Under the pieces are notes generated by a model. That model saw only the letters and a program-made list of their open reading frames with translations. It had not been told where the DNA came from and did no database searches. Of a stretch of DNA of 64,000 nt, positions 1 to 8,570 are shown in pieces (the first letter of the stretch is position 1; each line of letters opens with the position of its first letter). The position numbers were made by a program, and so were the translations under genes. Source of the DNA: Microbacterium sp. Leaf320 (GTDB lineage Bacteria > Actinomycetota > Actinomycetes > Actinomycetales > Microbacteriaceae). The DNA lies in NCBI RefSeq assembly GCF_001423485.1, contig NZ_LMOD01000003.1:323527-387526 (forward strand), read 5' to 3'.

Positions 1-1097
1 AGATCTCCCGAATCGCACGAATCGGCGCCATCGGCGCCGTCGCCGCTCTCGCACTCGCCGGCTGTGCCGCGAACGAAGGCGGCACGGGCTCCACCGACGC
101 GCCGAGCGAGTCGACCCTCTCCGGCACCATCGAGGCCACCGGCGCCTCCTCGCAGGAGGCCGCGCAGCAGTCCTGGGTCGCCGCATTCCAGACCGCCAAC
201 CCCGACACCACGGTGAACTACACCGCGACGGGTTCGGGCACCGGCCGCGAGAACTTCATCGCCGGCTCCTCCAACTTCATCGGATCCGACCGCGCGTTCA
301 ACGCCGACGAGATCGCCGCCGGCGGCTTCGGCTCCTGCACCTCCGACGAGATCGTCGAGATCCCCGTCTACATCTCGCCCGTCGCCGTCGCCTTCAACCT
401 CGAGGGCATCGACGAGCTGAACCTCGATGGCGAGACCATCGCCAAGATCTTCTCGGGCGCCATCACCAACTGGAACGACGCCGCCATCGCCTCGCAGAAC
501 GAGGGCGTCGATCTGCCCGACCAGGCGATCGTGCCCGTGCACCGCGCGGACGCGTCGGGCACGCAGGAGACCTTCACCAAGTACCTCAGCGCCGTCGCTC
601 CGGACGTCTGGACCTACGAGGCAGCCGACGAGTGGCCGCTGTCGACCGGTGAGGCCGGAGACGGCACCTCGGGCGTCGTCGACGCGATCACCAACGGTGT
701 CGGCTACATCGGCTTCGCCGACGCGTCGCGCACCGCGGACCTCGGTCAGGTCGCCGTCGAGGTCGAGGGCGAGTACGTCGCGTACTCCGCCGAGGCCGCC
801 GCAGCGCTCGTCGAGGCGTCGCCGCTCGAGGAGGGTCGCTCGGACCACGACCTCGCGTTCGCCGTCGACCCGGCCGCAGCCCCCGCCGGTTCTTACCCGA
901 TCGCGCTCGTCTCGTACCTCATCGGCTGCGTCGAGTACGACGACGCCGAGACCGCAGGCCTCGTGAAGGCGTACTTCGAGTACGTCGCATCGGCCGAGGG
1001 CCAGGATGCCGCAGCCGAGGCCGCCGGCAGCGCGCCGATCTCGGACACCCTGCGCGACCAGATCAACACGGCGATCGACGCGATCGTCACGGAGTGA
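1..1097 (+). CDS. pstS: Phosphate ABC transporter substrate-binding lipoprotein PstS (5' partial)
   Basis: High-affinity phosphate-binding lipoprotein of the PstSCAB importer, on the outer face of the membrane. The frame is open from base 3, so the start codon lies just outside the window. A hydrophobic signal segment ends in the lipobox ALAGC, with the lipidated Cys codon at 63-65. PstS-type features follow: a TGSGTGR phosphate-loop-like stretch near base 230, a GSD segment, RADASGTQETF, and a region ending GYIGFAD. It heads the pstS-pstC-pstA-pstB operon and is separated from pstC by two hairpins, which may help keep PstS more abundant than the membrane subunits. The PHO promoter would lie upstream, outside the window. 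Confidence 0.95.
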   Translation, partial: ISRIARIGAIGAVAALALAGCAANEGGTGSTDAPSESTLSGTIEATGASSQEAAQQSWVAAFQTANPDTTVNYTATGSGTGRENFIAGSSNFIGSDRAFNADEIAAGGFGSCTSDEIVEIPVYISPVAVAFNLEGIDELNLDGETIAKIFSGAITNWNDAAIASQNEGVDLPDQAIVPVHRADASGTQETFTKYLSAVAPDVWTYEAADEWPLSTGEAGDGTSGVVDAITNGVGYIGFADASRTADLGQVAVEVEGEYVAYSAEAAAALVEASPLEEGRSDHDLAFAVDPAAAPAGSYPIALVSYLIGCVEYDDAETAGLVKAYFEYVASAEGQDAAAEAAGSAPISDTLRDQINTAIDAIVTE

Positions 1098-1102
1098 CCG
1101 AC

Positions 1103-1176
1103 GGCTCAGCCCATAGCTGAGCCCCGGTCCGACGCCCCCGGGTGTCGGTCGTAGGACAAGACCGACACCCGGGGGC
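1103..1176 (+). promoter_or_regulatory. Two stem-loops between pstS and pstC
   Basis: Two perfect inverted repeats follow the pstS stop. The first has 8-bp arms at 1103-1110 and 1116-1123 with a 5-nt loop. The second has 17-bp arms at 1134-1150 and 1160-1176 with a 9-nt loop. Neither is followed by a long T run, so they look more like an attenuator or an RNA-stabilising end for pstS mRNA than a full terminator. pstC, with its own GGAG ribosome site, starts 47 nt later. Confidence 0.75.
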
Positions 1177-1223
1177 ACCCGCATGAAAACCCCGAAAGTC
1201 CCTCAGAGCCTGGAGTCGCTCCG

Positions 1224-2192
1224 ATGACCACAACCTCAACGGGTCCCGATACCACCCGTTCCACCGGGACGCGCCCCAAGCTGCGCCGACGGGGTGACCT
1301 CGTCTTCTCGGGCACCGCTCTGGCAGCGGGAATCATCATCCTCGTCACGCTCGCAGCGGTCGCCGTCTTCCTCATCGTGCAGGCGATCCCGGCTCTGTCG
1401 GCCGACACCTCGAACAACCACATCCTCGAGGGCCAGTCGTTCCTCTCGTGGGTCTGGCCCTTCGTCTTCGGAACGCTGTGGTCGAGCCTCATCGCGCTCG
1501 TCATCGCCGCACCGATCGCGATCGGAATCGCGCTCTTCATCTCTCACTACGCCCCGCGCCGGCTCGCCGGATTCCTCGGCTACATCATCGACCTTCTGGC
1601 CGCCGTGCCGTCGGTCGTCTTCGGCCTCTGGGGTGCCCTCACCTTCGCACCGATGCTCGTGCCCTTCTACAAGTGGCTCAACACCAACCTCGGCTGGATC
1701 CCGATCTTCGGCGGAACGCCCTCGGGCACCGGAAAGACGATCCTCACGGCATCCCTCGTGCTCGCGGTGATGATCCTCCCGATCATGACCGCGATCTGCC
1801 GCGAGGTGTTCCTCCAGACCCCGAAGCTGCACGAGGAGGCCGCGCTCGCGCTCGGCGCGACGCGCTGGGAGATGGTGCGGATGGCCGTGCTCCCCTTCGC
1901 ACGCAGTGGAATGGTCTCAGGCGCCATGCTCGGCCTCGGCCGCGCGCTCGGCGAGACCATGGCCGTGACGCTCGTGCTCTCGCCTCTCGGCATCATCACG
2001 TTCAACCTGATCAACCCGGAGAACCCCACGACGATCCCGGCGATCATCGCGCTGCGGTTCCCCGAGGCCCACGACGAAGGCGTCAACACGCTCATCGCGG
2101 CGGGTCTGATCCTCTTCATCGTCACCTTCGCGGTCAACTTCGTGGCCCGCTGGATCGTCTCGCGCCGCGCCGAGTTCTCGGGAGCCAACTGA
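1224..2192 (+). CDS. pstC: Phosphate ABC transporter permease PstC
   Basis: Membrane permease subunit of the phosphate importer (322 aa). It has an N-terminal cytoplasmic stretch, a first membrane helix at about residues 25-50, and the binding-protein-dependent permease domain from about residue 80. The EAA loop that contacts PstB is visible as EEAALALGATRWEMV. Six or so hydrophobic helices are present, ending FAVNFVARWIV. ATG at 1224 is preceded by a GGAG element about 9 nt upstream. pstA follows after 1 nt, so the two permeases are co-translated. Length and motifs are normal for the family. Confidence 0.96.
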   Translation: MTTTSTGPDTTRSTGTRPKLRRRGDLVFSGTALAAGIIILVTLAAVAVFLIVQAIPALSADTSNNHILEGQSFLSWVWPFVFGTLWSSLIALVIAAPIAIGIALFISHYAPRRLAGFLGYIIDLLAAVPSVVFGLWGALTFAPMLVPFYKWLNTNLGWIPIFGGTPSGTGKTILTASLVLAVMILPIMTAICREVFLQTPKLHEEAALALGATRWEMVRMAVLPFARSGMVSGAMLGLGRALGETMAVTLVLSPLGIITFNLINPENPTTIPAIIALRFPEAHDEGVNTLIAAGLILFIVTFAVNFVARWIVSRRAEFSGAN

Positions 2193-2193
2193 C

Positions 2194-3303
2194 ATGACCG
2201 CCACACTCACTCCCTCACCGTCGCCCTCGTCGGTCGTCGCCCCTGTGCACACCACTTCGGCGGGCCATCTGCCCAAGTGGGCACCGTGGGCGCTGCTGCT
2301 GGTCGCGTTCGTCATCTCCGCGACGATCTTCGCCTTCATGAACGCCGGCGGCGACCCGGCCGACTTCAACATCGCCCTCACGCTCGTGGTCGGCCTCGTG
2401 TTCTACATGGTGCTCATCTTCGTGATCTCCACTGTGGTCGAGAGCCGCCGCCACGCGATCGACCGACTCATGACCGCGCTCGTGTCCGGCGCCTTCGTGG
2501 TCGCGCTCCTCCCCCTCATCTCGCTGCTCTACACGGTGGTCGTCAACGGCCTCATGCGGTTCGACGGCGAGTTCTTCAGCTTCTCGATGCGCAACATCGT
2601 GGGCGAGGGCGGCGGTGCCGTCCACGCCATCTACGGAACGCTGCTGATCACTCTCGGCGCAACCATCATCTCGGTGCCGATCGGCCTGATGACCTCGATC
2701 TATCTCGTCGAGTACGGCGAGGGCCGCAAGCTCGCGCGGGGCATCACGTTCCTCGTCGACGTCATGACCGGCATCCCCTCGATCGTCGCCGGTCTGTTCA
2801 TCTACTCGGTGTTCGCGCTCATCGTCGGACCGGGAACGCGAATGGGCATCATGGGCTCCCTAGCGCTCTCGGTGCTGATGATCCCGGTCGTCGTGCGCGG
2901 ATCCGAAGAGCTGCTGCGCATCGTCCCGAACGAGCTCCGCGAAGCGGCCTACGCGCTCGGTGTGCCGAAGTGGCTGACGATCCTCAAGGTCGTGCTGCCC
3001 ACCGCGATCGCCGGAATCCTGACCAGCATCATGCTGGCCATCTCGCGCGTCATCGGCGAGACCGCGCCGCTGCTGCTCACCGTCGGAGTCGTCCAGGGCA
3101 TGAACCTGAACATGTTCGGCGGCCAGATGGCGACGCTACCCGTGTTCTCGTACATGCAGGCGAAGTACCCCGGCATCCCGGTCGATGCCTACCTCGACCG
3201 GGCATGGGCCGCCGCCCTCACCCTGATCGTCATCGTGATGGTGCTGAACCTGGTGGCACGCATCATCGCCAAGGTGTTCGCCCCCAAGATCAACGGCCGC
3301 TGA
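2194..3303 (+). CDS. pstA: Phosphate ABC transporter permease PstA
   Basis: Second permease subunit of the phosphate importer (369 aa), pairing with PstC in the membrane. The first ~120 residues carry extra hydrophobic helices before the conserved permease domain, which is common in actinobacterial PstA. The EAA loop reads [15 protein letters not shown], and [16 protein letters not shown] is the usual C-terminal PstA signature. The start is 1 nt after the pstC stop, with GGGAG about 9 nt upstream inside the pstC end. pstB follows after 35 nt. Confidence 0.96.
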   Translation: MTATLTPSPSPSSVVAPVHTTSAGHLPKWAPWALLLVAFVISATIFAFMNAGGDPADFNIALTLVVGLVFYMVLIFVISTVVESRRHAIDRLMTALVSGAFVVALLPLISLLYTVVVNGLMRFDGEFFSFSMRNIVGEGGGAVHAIYGTLLITLGATIISVPIGLMTSIYLVEYGEGRKLARGITFLVDVMTGIPSIVAGLFIYSVFALIVGPGTRMGIMGSLALSVLMIPVVVRGSEELLRIVPNELREAAYALGVPKWLTILKVVLPTAIAGILTSIMLAISRVIGETAPLLLTVGVVQGMNLNMFGGQMATLPVFSYMQAKYPGIPVDAYLDRAWAAALTLIVIVMVLNLVARIIAKVFAPKINGR

Positions 3304-3338
3304 GCCGTCATACCCGACTGAACCAAAGGATCCCTCTC

Positions 3339-4118
3339 GTGTCCAAGAGCATCGAAGTCAACGACCTCAACGTCTACTACAGCGACTTCCTCGCCGTCGA
3401 AGGCGTCAGCATCGACATCAAGCCCAACACCGTCACGGCATTCATCGGCCCGTCCGGCTGCGGCAAGTCCACGTTCCTGCGCACCCTCAACCGCATGCAC
3501 GAGGTCATCCCCGGCGCTCGCGTCGAGGGCGAGGTGCTGATCGACGGCAAGAACCTCTACGGCGCCGGCGTCGACCCCGTGCTCGTGCGCCGCCAGGTCG
3601 GAATGGTGTTCCAGCGTCCGAACCCGTTCCCCACGATGTCGATCAAGGAGAACGTGCTCGCGGGCGTCAAGCTCAACAACACGCGAATGGCGAAGAGCGA
3701 TCAGGACGCCCTGGTCGAGAAGTCGCTGCGCGGCGCCAACCTCTGGAACGAGGTCAAGGACCGTCTCGACCGTCCCGGCTCCGGCCTTTCGGGCGGACAG
3801 CAGCAGCGTCTGTGCATCGCCCGCGCGATCGCCGTCTCACCCGACGTGATCCTGATGGACGAGCCCTGCTCGGCTCTTGACCCGATCTCGACCTTCGCGA
3901 TCGAGGAGCTCATCGCCGAGATCAAGACCCAGTACACGGTCGTCATCGTGACGCACAACATGCAGCAGGCCAGCCGCGTCTCCGACAAGACGGCGTTCTT
4001 CAACATCGCCGGCACCGGCAAGCCGGGCAAGCTCATCGAGTACGACGACACCCGCACGATGTTCACCACCCCGTCCGTGCAGGCCACCGAGCACTACGTC
4101 TCGGGTCGCTTCGGATAA
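3339..4118 (+). CDS. pstB: Phosphate ABC transporter ATP-binding protein PstB
   Basis: ATPase that powers phosphate import (259 aa). The Walker A motif GPSGCGKST, the ABC signature LSGGQQQRL, Walker B VILMDEP and the switch His in VTHNMQQA are all present. The start is GTG at 3339 with AAAGGA 8 nt upstream. The frame stays open much further upstream, but that part is only a shadow of pstA. This is the last gene of the operon, and no phoU lies next to it. A strong hairpin terminator follows. Confidence 0.97.
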   Translation: MSKSIEVNDLNVYYSDFLAVEGVSIDIKPNTVTAFIGPSGCGKSTFLRTLNRMHEVIPGARVEGEVLIDGKNLYGAGVDPVLVRRQVGMVFQRPNPFPTMSIKENVLAGVKLNNTRMAKSDQDALVEKSLRGANLWNEVKDRLDRPGSGLSGGQQQRLCIARAIAVSPDVILMDEPCSALDPISTFAIEELIAEIKTQYTVVIVTHNMQQASRVSDKTAFFNIAGTGKPGKLIEYDDTRTMFTTPSVQATEHYVSGRFG

Positions 4119-4146
4119 GCATCCCCCCTCCTTCCTTCTGCTCCCT

Positions 4147-4228
4147 GGAAAACCCAGACCATCGCGTCCCACGACCGCGTGTCGACTCCTCGACGCGCGG
4201 CTCGGTAGGCCGACGGTCTGGGTTTTCC
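4147..4228 (+). terminator. Compound terminator after pstB
   Basis: A perfect 14-bp outer stem (4147-4160 with 4215-4228) encloses a second hairpin (near 4175-4200, about 11 bp with one wobble). The 3' arm contains TTTT. It lies 28 nt after the pstB stop and should end the pst transcript. Because the 5' arm contains AAAA it could also work weakly from the other strand. Confidence 0.8.
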
Positions 4229-4339
4229 CGTCGATGACCGGGCCTGCACTTCTGGAGGCCCGGATGCGCCATCCACAGAACATGGGAGAACACAGGATTT
4301 CTCAGGTCGGCGACGACGGCGATCACCCATCGTCTTCGG

Positions 4340-5176
4340 ATGACGTTCACCCGAGCGGAGTCCGCCCTCCGCACACTCGGCCGCATGGCGCGCACCGCTG
4401 AGCTGAAACGTCTGGGGGTGACCGAGTCCGAACTCACCAGGGCCGTGAGATCGGGGGAGGTTGTCCGGCCCCGCCAAGGCGTGTACGCGCTCGCTGGCAC
4501 TCAGGACCGCATCGTCCACGCAGCCTCGCACGGCGGCACGGTCGGATGCTGCACCGCGGGACTTCTGCACGGTCTCTGGATCCTCGAGACACCGCCGAAA
4601 TGCCATGTCTGGATGGGGACGGCCGGAACACCGCGCTCTTCCTGCGAGGACTGCCACATCCATTGGGACGAGGGAAAAGTCGCCGTCGGCGCGCCACCGC
4701 CGGTCCGGAACGTACTTCTGCAGATCTCACAGTGCGCGTCGGAGGACACGTTCTTCGCGGCATTGGAGTCGGCGCTTCGGCAGTCGCTGCTTCGAGTCGG
4801 GGATCTGACGTGGCTCGTGGCGCATCTCCCGGTCGCGATGAGGTGGCTCGTCGCCTTCGCACGAGCGGATGCCGACAGCGGACTGGAGTCGCTCCTCCGT
4901 CTCGGGCTGCACCGGCTCGGCATAGAAGCCCGGCCTCAGGTGTGGATCGCCGGCGTGGGAGAGGTGGACTTCGTCGTCGGAGCGCGCCTGATCATCGAAG
5001 CCGATGGACGCGCGAACCACGACGGCGAGGATCTGAGGGCGAAGGATCTTCAGCGAGACGCGGCCGCAGCCGCACGGGGTTATCAGACCCTACGTTTCAC
5101 CTACGGGATGATCGTGCACGATTGGCAGGCGGTTGTCGATGCGATCCAGGGTGCGCTGCTCCAGGACGGGCATTGA
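4340..5176 (+). CDS. AbiEi-like N-terminal domain plus DUF559 nuclease-like protein
   Basis: 278 aa with two parts. Residues ~5-50 look like the winged-helix antitoxin domain of the type IV AbiEi family (GVTESELTRAVRSGEVVRP followed by GVYAL). Residues ~175-275 resemble DUF559, a Vsr-like PD-(D/E)XK fold, with VDF and IIEADG as the candidate metal-binding Asp and Glu and a terminal RFTYGMIVHDW stretch. Such proteins are frequent single genes in Actinobacteria and no AbiEii toxin is adjacent. ATG at 4340 keeps the whole winged helix; a later ATG at 4385 is possible. No clear ribosome site is visible. Function is unproven. Confidence 0.75.
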   Translation: MTFTRAESALRTLGRMARTAELKRLGVTESELTRAVRSGEVVRPRQGVYALAGTQDRIVHAASHGGTVGCCTAGLLHGLWILETPPKCHVWMGTAGTPRSSCEDCHIHWDEGKVAVGAPPPVRNVLLQISQCASEDTFFAALESALRQSLLRVGDLTWLVAHLPVAMRWLVAFARADADSGLESLLRLGLHRLGIEARPQVWIAGVGEVDFVVGARLIIEADGRANHDGEDLRAKDLQRDAAAAARGYQTLRFTYGMIVHDWQAVVDAIQGALLQDGH

Positions 5177-5283
5177 TGAGAGGGGAATCCCAGAGCGATG
5201 GCCGTCACCCCGGCATGTCGTCCGGCGCCACACCGCTGAGGACGCGGATGATCTGCGTTTTCCGAGGGCGAGCGGGGCGAAGG

Positions 5284-6168
5284 TCAGTCGCGAGGCGAGA
5301 GCAGGTATCGGTTCAGCTCGGCCGTGAGGGCGTGATCGACCGGCAGCTCGACGCCGTCGATGGCGGTGATCGGAGCGGCGAGCCGGACGCTCGAAACCAG
5401 CCAGGCGGCATCCGCACGAGGAAGATCGGATGCCGGGACCTGCCCGTACTCGACCTCGAGACCGCGGCCGGCGAGGTATTCGTAGACACTGAGCTGGGTC
5501 GTGCCGTGCAGGATGCCACCGTTCGGTGCTGGCGTGACGAATCGGTCGCCGAGGCGCAGGATCAGCGAGGCGGTCGGCGCCTCGAGCACGAAGCCGTCGC
5601 GGGAGAGGAAGATCGCGTCGTCGGCGCCTCGCCGGTGTGCTTCGCGCAGCGCGGCCATGTTCACCGCGTACGAAAGGGTCTTGGCTCCCAACAGCAGCCA
5701 CGGCGCGTTCTCGGCGACGTCGAGATCGTATCCGCGGTCGAGCGTGACGACGCGGATCCCCCGTTCCCGCACCTCGGAGAAGTCGGATGCCGGTGCAGCG
5801 GTGACCCACGCGGTCGGGGTGGGCCCGTGCTCGACGCCTCTGCTGAGGATGAGCTTGATGACGTACTCGCCCTGTTCGCAGTGGCCGGCCGCCTGCTCGA
5901 TGGCCTGTCGCCACTGGGCCTGGTTCGGCAGCGGCAGGTCGCAGAGCTGCGCAGAATGCGCCAGCCGCTCGAGATGAGGGATGACCTCCTGCGCGTGCCC
6001 GTCGACGACGCCGATCGATTCGAAGACGCCGTCACCGCGCTGGGTACTCAGCTCCCCCACGCTCAGTGCGGGTGCTGCCGCGTCGACGAGCGTGAAGGTG
6101 TCGGCGAAGTCGGAGCGGTCCGCATCCGCAGCAGCCGGATCGATCATCAGAGCAAAGCGCCGGGTCAT
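5284..6168 (-). CDS. pabC: Class IV aminotransferase, probable aminodeoxychorismate lyase
   Basis: PLP enzyme of fold type IV (294 aa). The Schiff-base Lys is K163 in LGAKTLSY, and E196 in LEAPTASL is the conserved cofactor-contacting Glu. The GDGVFES motif near residue 45 and the ISGAK-like segment fit 4-amino-4-deoxychorismate lyase (p-aminobenzoate, folate pathway), but D-amino-acid or branched-chain transaminases share this fold, so the symbol is tentative. ATG at 6168 lies exactly 6 nt after a TAGGCT -10 box, implying a leaderless mRNA. No pabA or pabB gene is in the window. Confidence 0.8.
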   Translation of the reverse strand: MTRRFALMIDPAAADADRSDFADTFTLVDAAAPALSVGELSTQRGDGVFESIGVVDGHAQEVIPHLERLAHSAQLCDLPLPNQAQWRQAIEQAAGHCEQGEYVIKLILSRGVEHGPTPTAWVTAAPASDFSEVRERGIRVVTLDRGYDLDVAENAPWLLLGAKTLSYAVNMAALREAHRRGADDAIFLSRDGFVLEAPTASLILRLGDRFVTPAPNGGILHGTTQLSVYEYLAGRGLEVEYGQVPASDLPRADAAWLVSSVRLAAPITAIDGVELPVDHALTAELNRYLLSPRD

Positions 6169-6180
6169 GCTCCGAGCCTA
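6169..6180 (-). promoter_or_regulatory. Leaderless promoter of the pabC-like gene
   Basis: On the minus strand TAGGCT (6180-6175) is followed by 6 nt and then the ATG at 6168. No ribosome site is present. The spacing places the transcript start at the start codon. Confidence 0.6.
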
Positions 6181-6212
6181 GACTCCCGGGAATAGCCGCA
6201 GTGCGATCTTGT

Positions 6213-6308
6213 TACAATGGAATGGCCGGGCCGCATAACCCCGGGCTCCAAAATTTGCCGCTATGAGCGGCCTTCCGCCGAGAGGCGTTCTTGCGGCCCG
6301 GTCTTTTC
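6213..6308 (+). ncRNA. Candidate structured small RNA of unknown class
   Basis: A -10-like TACAAT at 6213-6218 is followed by a segment with a perfect 10-bp closing stem (6226-6235 with 6292-6301). It encloses two hairpins, GCCGCT/AGCGGC near 6256-6270 and CGCC-GAGA-GGCG near 6276-6287, and is followed by TCTTTTC. This is the layout of a short three-way-junction RNA whose closing stem ends in a T run. It sits between two minus-strand genes and is not part of either. It lacks the SRP RNA signature (a true SRP RNA is at 51.7 kb) and I do not recognise it as tmRNA, 6S or a known riboswitch. An alternative pairing, CCGGG 6226-6230 with CCCGG 6240-6244, could compete with the closing stem. Confidence 0.5.
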
Positions 6309-6342
6309 ATGTCCGCGAACGGATCCGCACGGCCGGTCCGGC

Positions 6343-6972
6343 TCAGGCGAGCGCATCCGTTCGCCACAGCACCGCCGACGCCGACAGGTCCTGCGCGTAG
6401 CTGCTGAGCCGCAGCGCCCTGGTCGTGAGTTCGCTGGCGCGCGAAGGCTCGGTCGGCTCGTAGTCGTCCGCGGTGTGCGTGGCACCCGATGCCTGCACAC
6501 GGCAGAACGCCGCGGCCCGGTCGAGGGCGACCGCGAAGTCGCCACGGAACGCGCCACGGAGGATCGTGTCGATGAGGGCGACGAGCTCGTCGGGATTCGC
6601 CGGTACCGGGGCTCCGGCGACCACCGAGTCGACGGAGCTCAACTCGACCCGACCGCGCTCATAGAGCAGCGCCGCCGTCTGCGGATCGCTGTGGATGGCG
6701 AGCTGCAGCAGGTAGAGGCGCCACAGCGCGCCCGGCAGCGTCCGCGCGGGCGCCTTGGACCACAACTCGGCGATCTCGTCGATACCGTGCTCGGCGGTGA
6801 AGGCGACGAGACGGTCCGCGCTCACACCGCTCTCATCCGCTCGCACCCGTGCGAGCAGGGCGGTTGCTGTCGCGTGTGCGACTCGCGTCTCTTCCGCAGG
6901 GTCGTGAGTGCCGACGATGTTGTCGAAAGCACTGGTGGGTCGGCGTACAGGACGCGAGAACTGCTCGGGCAT
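6343..6972 (-). CDS. Conserved hypothetical protein, about 209 aa
   Basis: I do not recognise a characterised family. The protein is soluble, largely alpha-helical by composition, with a Pro/Arg-rich start, a middle stretch of Ala and Leu, and no signal peptide, membrane segment, metal motif or nucleotide motif. The ATG at 6972 is exactly 6 nt after a TACCCT -10 box (6984-6979), so the mRNA is probably leaderless and this start is well supported. It is followed downstream by the RNA candidate and the aminotransferase and does not appear to be in an operon with sigK-rskA upstream. Confidence 0.7.
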   Translation of the reverse strand: MPEQFSRPVRRPTSAFDNIVGTHDPAEETRVAHATATALLARVRADESGVSADRLVAFTAEHGIDEIAELWSKAPARTLPGALWRLYLLQLAIHSDPQTAALLYERGRVELSSVDSVVAGAPVPANPDELVALIDTILRGAFRGDFAVALDRAAAFCRVQASGATHTADDYEPTEPSRASELTTRALRLSSYAQDLSASAVLWRTDALA

Positions 6973-6984
6973 CAGTCCAGGGTA
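6973..6984 (-). promoter_or_regulatory. Leaderless promoter of the 209-aa protein gene
   Basis: TACCCT (6984-6979 on the minus strand), 6-nt gap, then ATG at 6972. No Shine-Dalgarno sequence. Confidence 0.55.
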
Positions 6985-7000
6985 CGCGTGATCGACGACG

Positions 7001-7828
7001 TCAGGCGGTGGGGATGACGACCACCGGGTCGGTCGTCGGCAGCCCGGACGGCGAACCCCCGGCCTTCTCCACGGTGACGGCGATCACGTCGCCGGCATGC
7101 ATCTCGCCGTCGAGCACCGCGGTCGCCGCTCCGTCATCGACAGCGAACACGCCGGCCGGGATCGGAGTCTCACCTCGGACGTACCAGAGCTCATACGTCT
7201 CACCCTCGGACAGCGCGGGTACGCCGTCGGTCACGAGCACGGATTTTCCGAGCGACGCCGACCAGTGCGCGGTGGCGGTGCCCCCGCCCTCGAGCGGAAC
7301 ACTGGCTTGCTGCGCGTCGCCGGAGGCCTGGATGTCCTGCAGCGCGATCACGCTCGCGGGACGATTCAGGTACTCGTTGACGGCCACAGCACCGACGCCG
7401 ACACCGACGAGCAGTGCGAGGCACGCTGCGAGTGCGAAGAGGATCCGCAGGCGGTGCGCCGGAGCCTTCGGGCTCGCCTCGCCGCGGATCGATGAGGGCT
7501 GCGTGGAGATGACAGGAGCGACATCCGGTGCTGACTCCGCATCCGGCGCCGACTCGGGCAGAGCGTCCGGCGCCGAACCCGTCACGATCACATCGCCGCT
7601 CTGCGGCGTCACCGCGATGCGTGCGAGGAGGGCTGCGCGGATGTCGGGCGAGGGAACTGTCGGAGCGACACCGGTGGAGAGGAACGCCGCACTGTCGGCA
7701 TCCTCATCGGCGATGCGCTGCCACTCAGGGTGCGCGGCGAGCGCCGCGTGATAGCGCTGCTGATCATCGGGCGACAGCGCATCGAGTGCTGCTCCCGCCG
7801 CGAGTTCCGCGAATTCCTGCTCGTTCAT
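7001..7828 (-). CDS. rskA: Anti-sigma-K factor RskA
   Basis: Single-pass membrane anti-sigma factor (275 aa). Residues 1-45 form the short cytoplasmic anti-sigma helix bundle (AAGAALDALSPDDQQRY). No zinc-binding HxxxCxxC motif is present, as is usual for RskA. A membrane helix lies at about 128-150 (FALAACLALLVGVGVGAVAV), and the extracytoplasmic RskA domain at about 155-275 includes a YELWYV motif. It overlaps the sigK stop by 4 nt (ATGA), so sigma factor and inhibitor are translationally coupled. Release of SigK would come from regulated proteolysis of this protein, by family knowledge. Confidence 0.9.
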   Translation of the reverse strand: MNEQEFAELAAGAALDALSPDDQQRYHAALAAHPEWQRIADEDADSAAFLSTGVAPTVPSPDIRAALLARIAVTPQSGDVIVTGSAPDALPESAPDAESAPDVAPVISTQPSSIRGEASPKAPAHRLRILFALAACLALLVGVGVGAVAVNEYLNRPASVIALQDIQASGDAQQASVPLEGGGTATAHWSASLGKSVLVTDGVPALSEGETYELWYVRGETPIPAGVFAVDDGAATAVLDGEMHAGDVIAVTVEKAGGSPSGLPTTDPVVVIPTA

Positions 7829-8424
7829 GCTGTCACCCCCATGGCTGTCCTCAGGCGCGAGAGCCCATCTCGCATCCGTGTCTTGATCGTCCCCAGCGGT
7901 GCCCCCACGAGCACCGCGACTTCATTTTGACTGTATCCGCCGTAATAGGCCAGGACGAGAGCTTCGCGCTGTGCCTCGGGAAGACCCGAGAGAGCATTCA
8001 CGACCTTCTCGCCCTCGATGCCCAGCTCGACCGTTTCCGCGACACTGTCGTGCGCGACCCCGATATCCCTGAACCCGGCCCGTACGTCTCTGTCCGCGCT
8101 GGACTGGGACGCCCGTACCCGGTCGACCGCACGACGGTGCGCGATCGTCATCACCCAGGTTCTTCCCTGCCCCTTGTTCGGAGCGAACTTGGAAGCGGAT
8201 TGCCAGATCTCCAGAAAAACTTCCTGAAGCACCTCTTCGCTCTGCGAGCGGTTGACGAGCACACGGAGGATGAGACCGAACACCCTCGAGGAGAGCGAGT
8301 CGTAGAGCTCCGCGAATGCGCGCTGATCACCGTCGCCGATGCGAACGAGCAGGTCAGCGACAGCATCCTTTGCCGTACCGTCTTCGGGTACGTCCATCCC
8401 ATCGATGACCATCTCTACCAGCAT
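7825..8424 (-). CDS. sigK: ECF RNA polymerase sigma factor SigK
   Basis: ECF sigma-70 factor (199 aa). Region 2 lies at about 28-95 (RVFGLILRVLVNRSQ, then EVLQEVFLEIW) and region 4 at about 140-192 with its helix-turn-helix YSQNEVAVLVGAPLGTIKTR. A downstream RskA and an oppositely oriented fasciclin lipoprotein gene give the same trio as sigK, rskA and mpt70/mpt83 in mycobacteria. The start at 8424 is the longest form; Met5 or Met10 are possible because no convincing ribosome site precedes 8424. A SigK-like promoter about 80 nt upstream suggests autoregulation. Confidence 0.88.
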   Translation of the reverse strand: MLVEMVIDGMDVPEDGTAKDAVADLLVRIGDGDQRAFAELYDSLSSRVFGLILRVLVNRSQSEEVLQEVFLEIWQSASKFAPNKGQGRTWVMTIAHRRAVDRVRASQSSADRDVRAGFRDIGVAHDSVAETVELGIEGEKVVNALSGLPEAQREALVLAYYGGYSQNEVAVLVGAPLGTIKTRMRDGLSRLRTAMGVTA

Positions 8425-8507
8425 GCCGCATCCACATTGCTTTCTCGTGCAGCCGCCGCCCGAAAGTGACGGAATCGAGTCCTCTTAAGTGCTGTTCGTC
8501 GAAAGCT

Positions 8508-8534
8508 GTTCGCAGCAGCCCTCGAAACGGATTG
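8508..8534 (-). promoter_or_regulatory. Putative SigK-dependent promoter of sigK-rskA
   Basis: On the minus strand CAATCC (8534-8529), a 15-nt spacer and GCGAAC (8513-8508). This closely resembles the SigK consensus as I recall it from mycobacteria (CCATCC, then CCGAAT) and has the same spacer as the facing promoter at 8571-8597. The leader to 8424 would be about 75 nt. Confidence 0.6.
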
Positions 8535-8570
8535 GGTCGGAGGGATCCGGAAAATCTTTTGAACTTTCTC

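Noticed and set aside
2277..3338. In-frame extension upstream of pstB
   Set aside because: It lies inside pstA in another frame. The GTG at 3339 has a good ribosome site and the normal PstB start.
6213..6308. SRP RNA at the structured region
   Set aside because: It lacks the GNAR tetraloop core; the real SRP RNA is at 51694-51796.
4340..7000. Defence island around the AbiEi-like gene
   Set aside because: Neighbours are a folate-type enzyme and housekeeping genes; no other defence or mobile gene is present.
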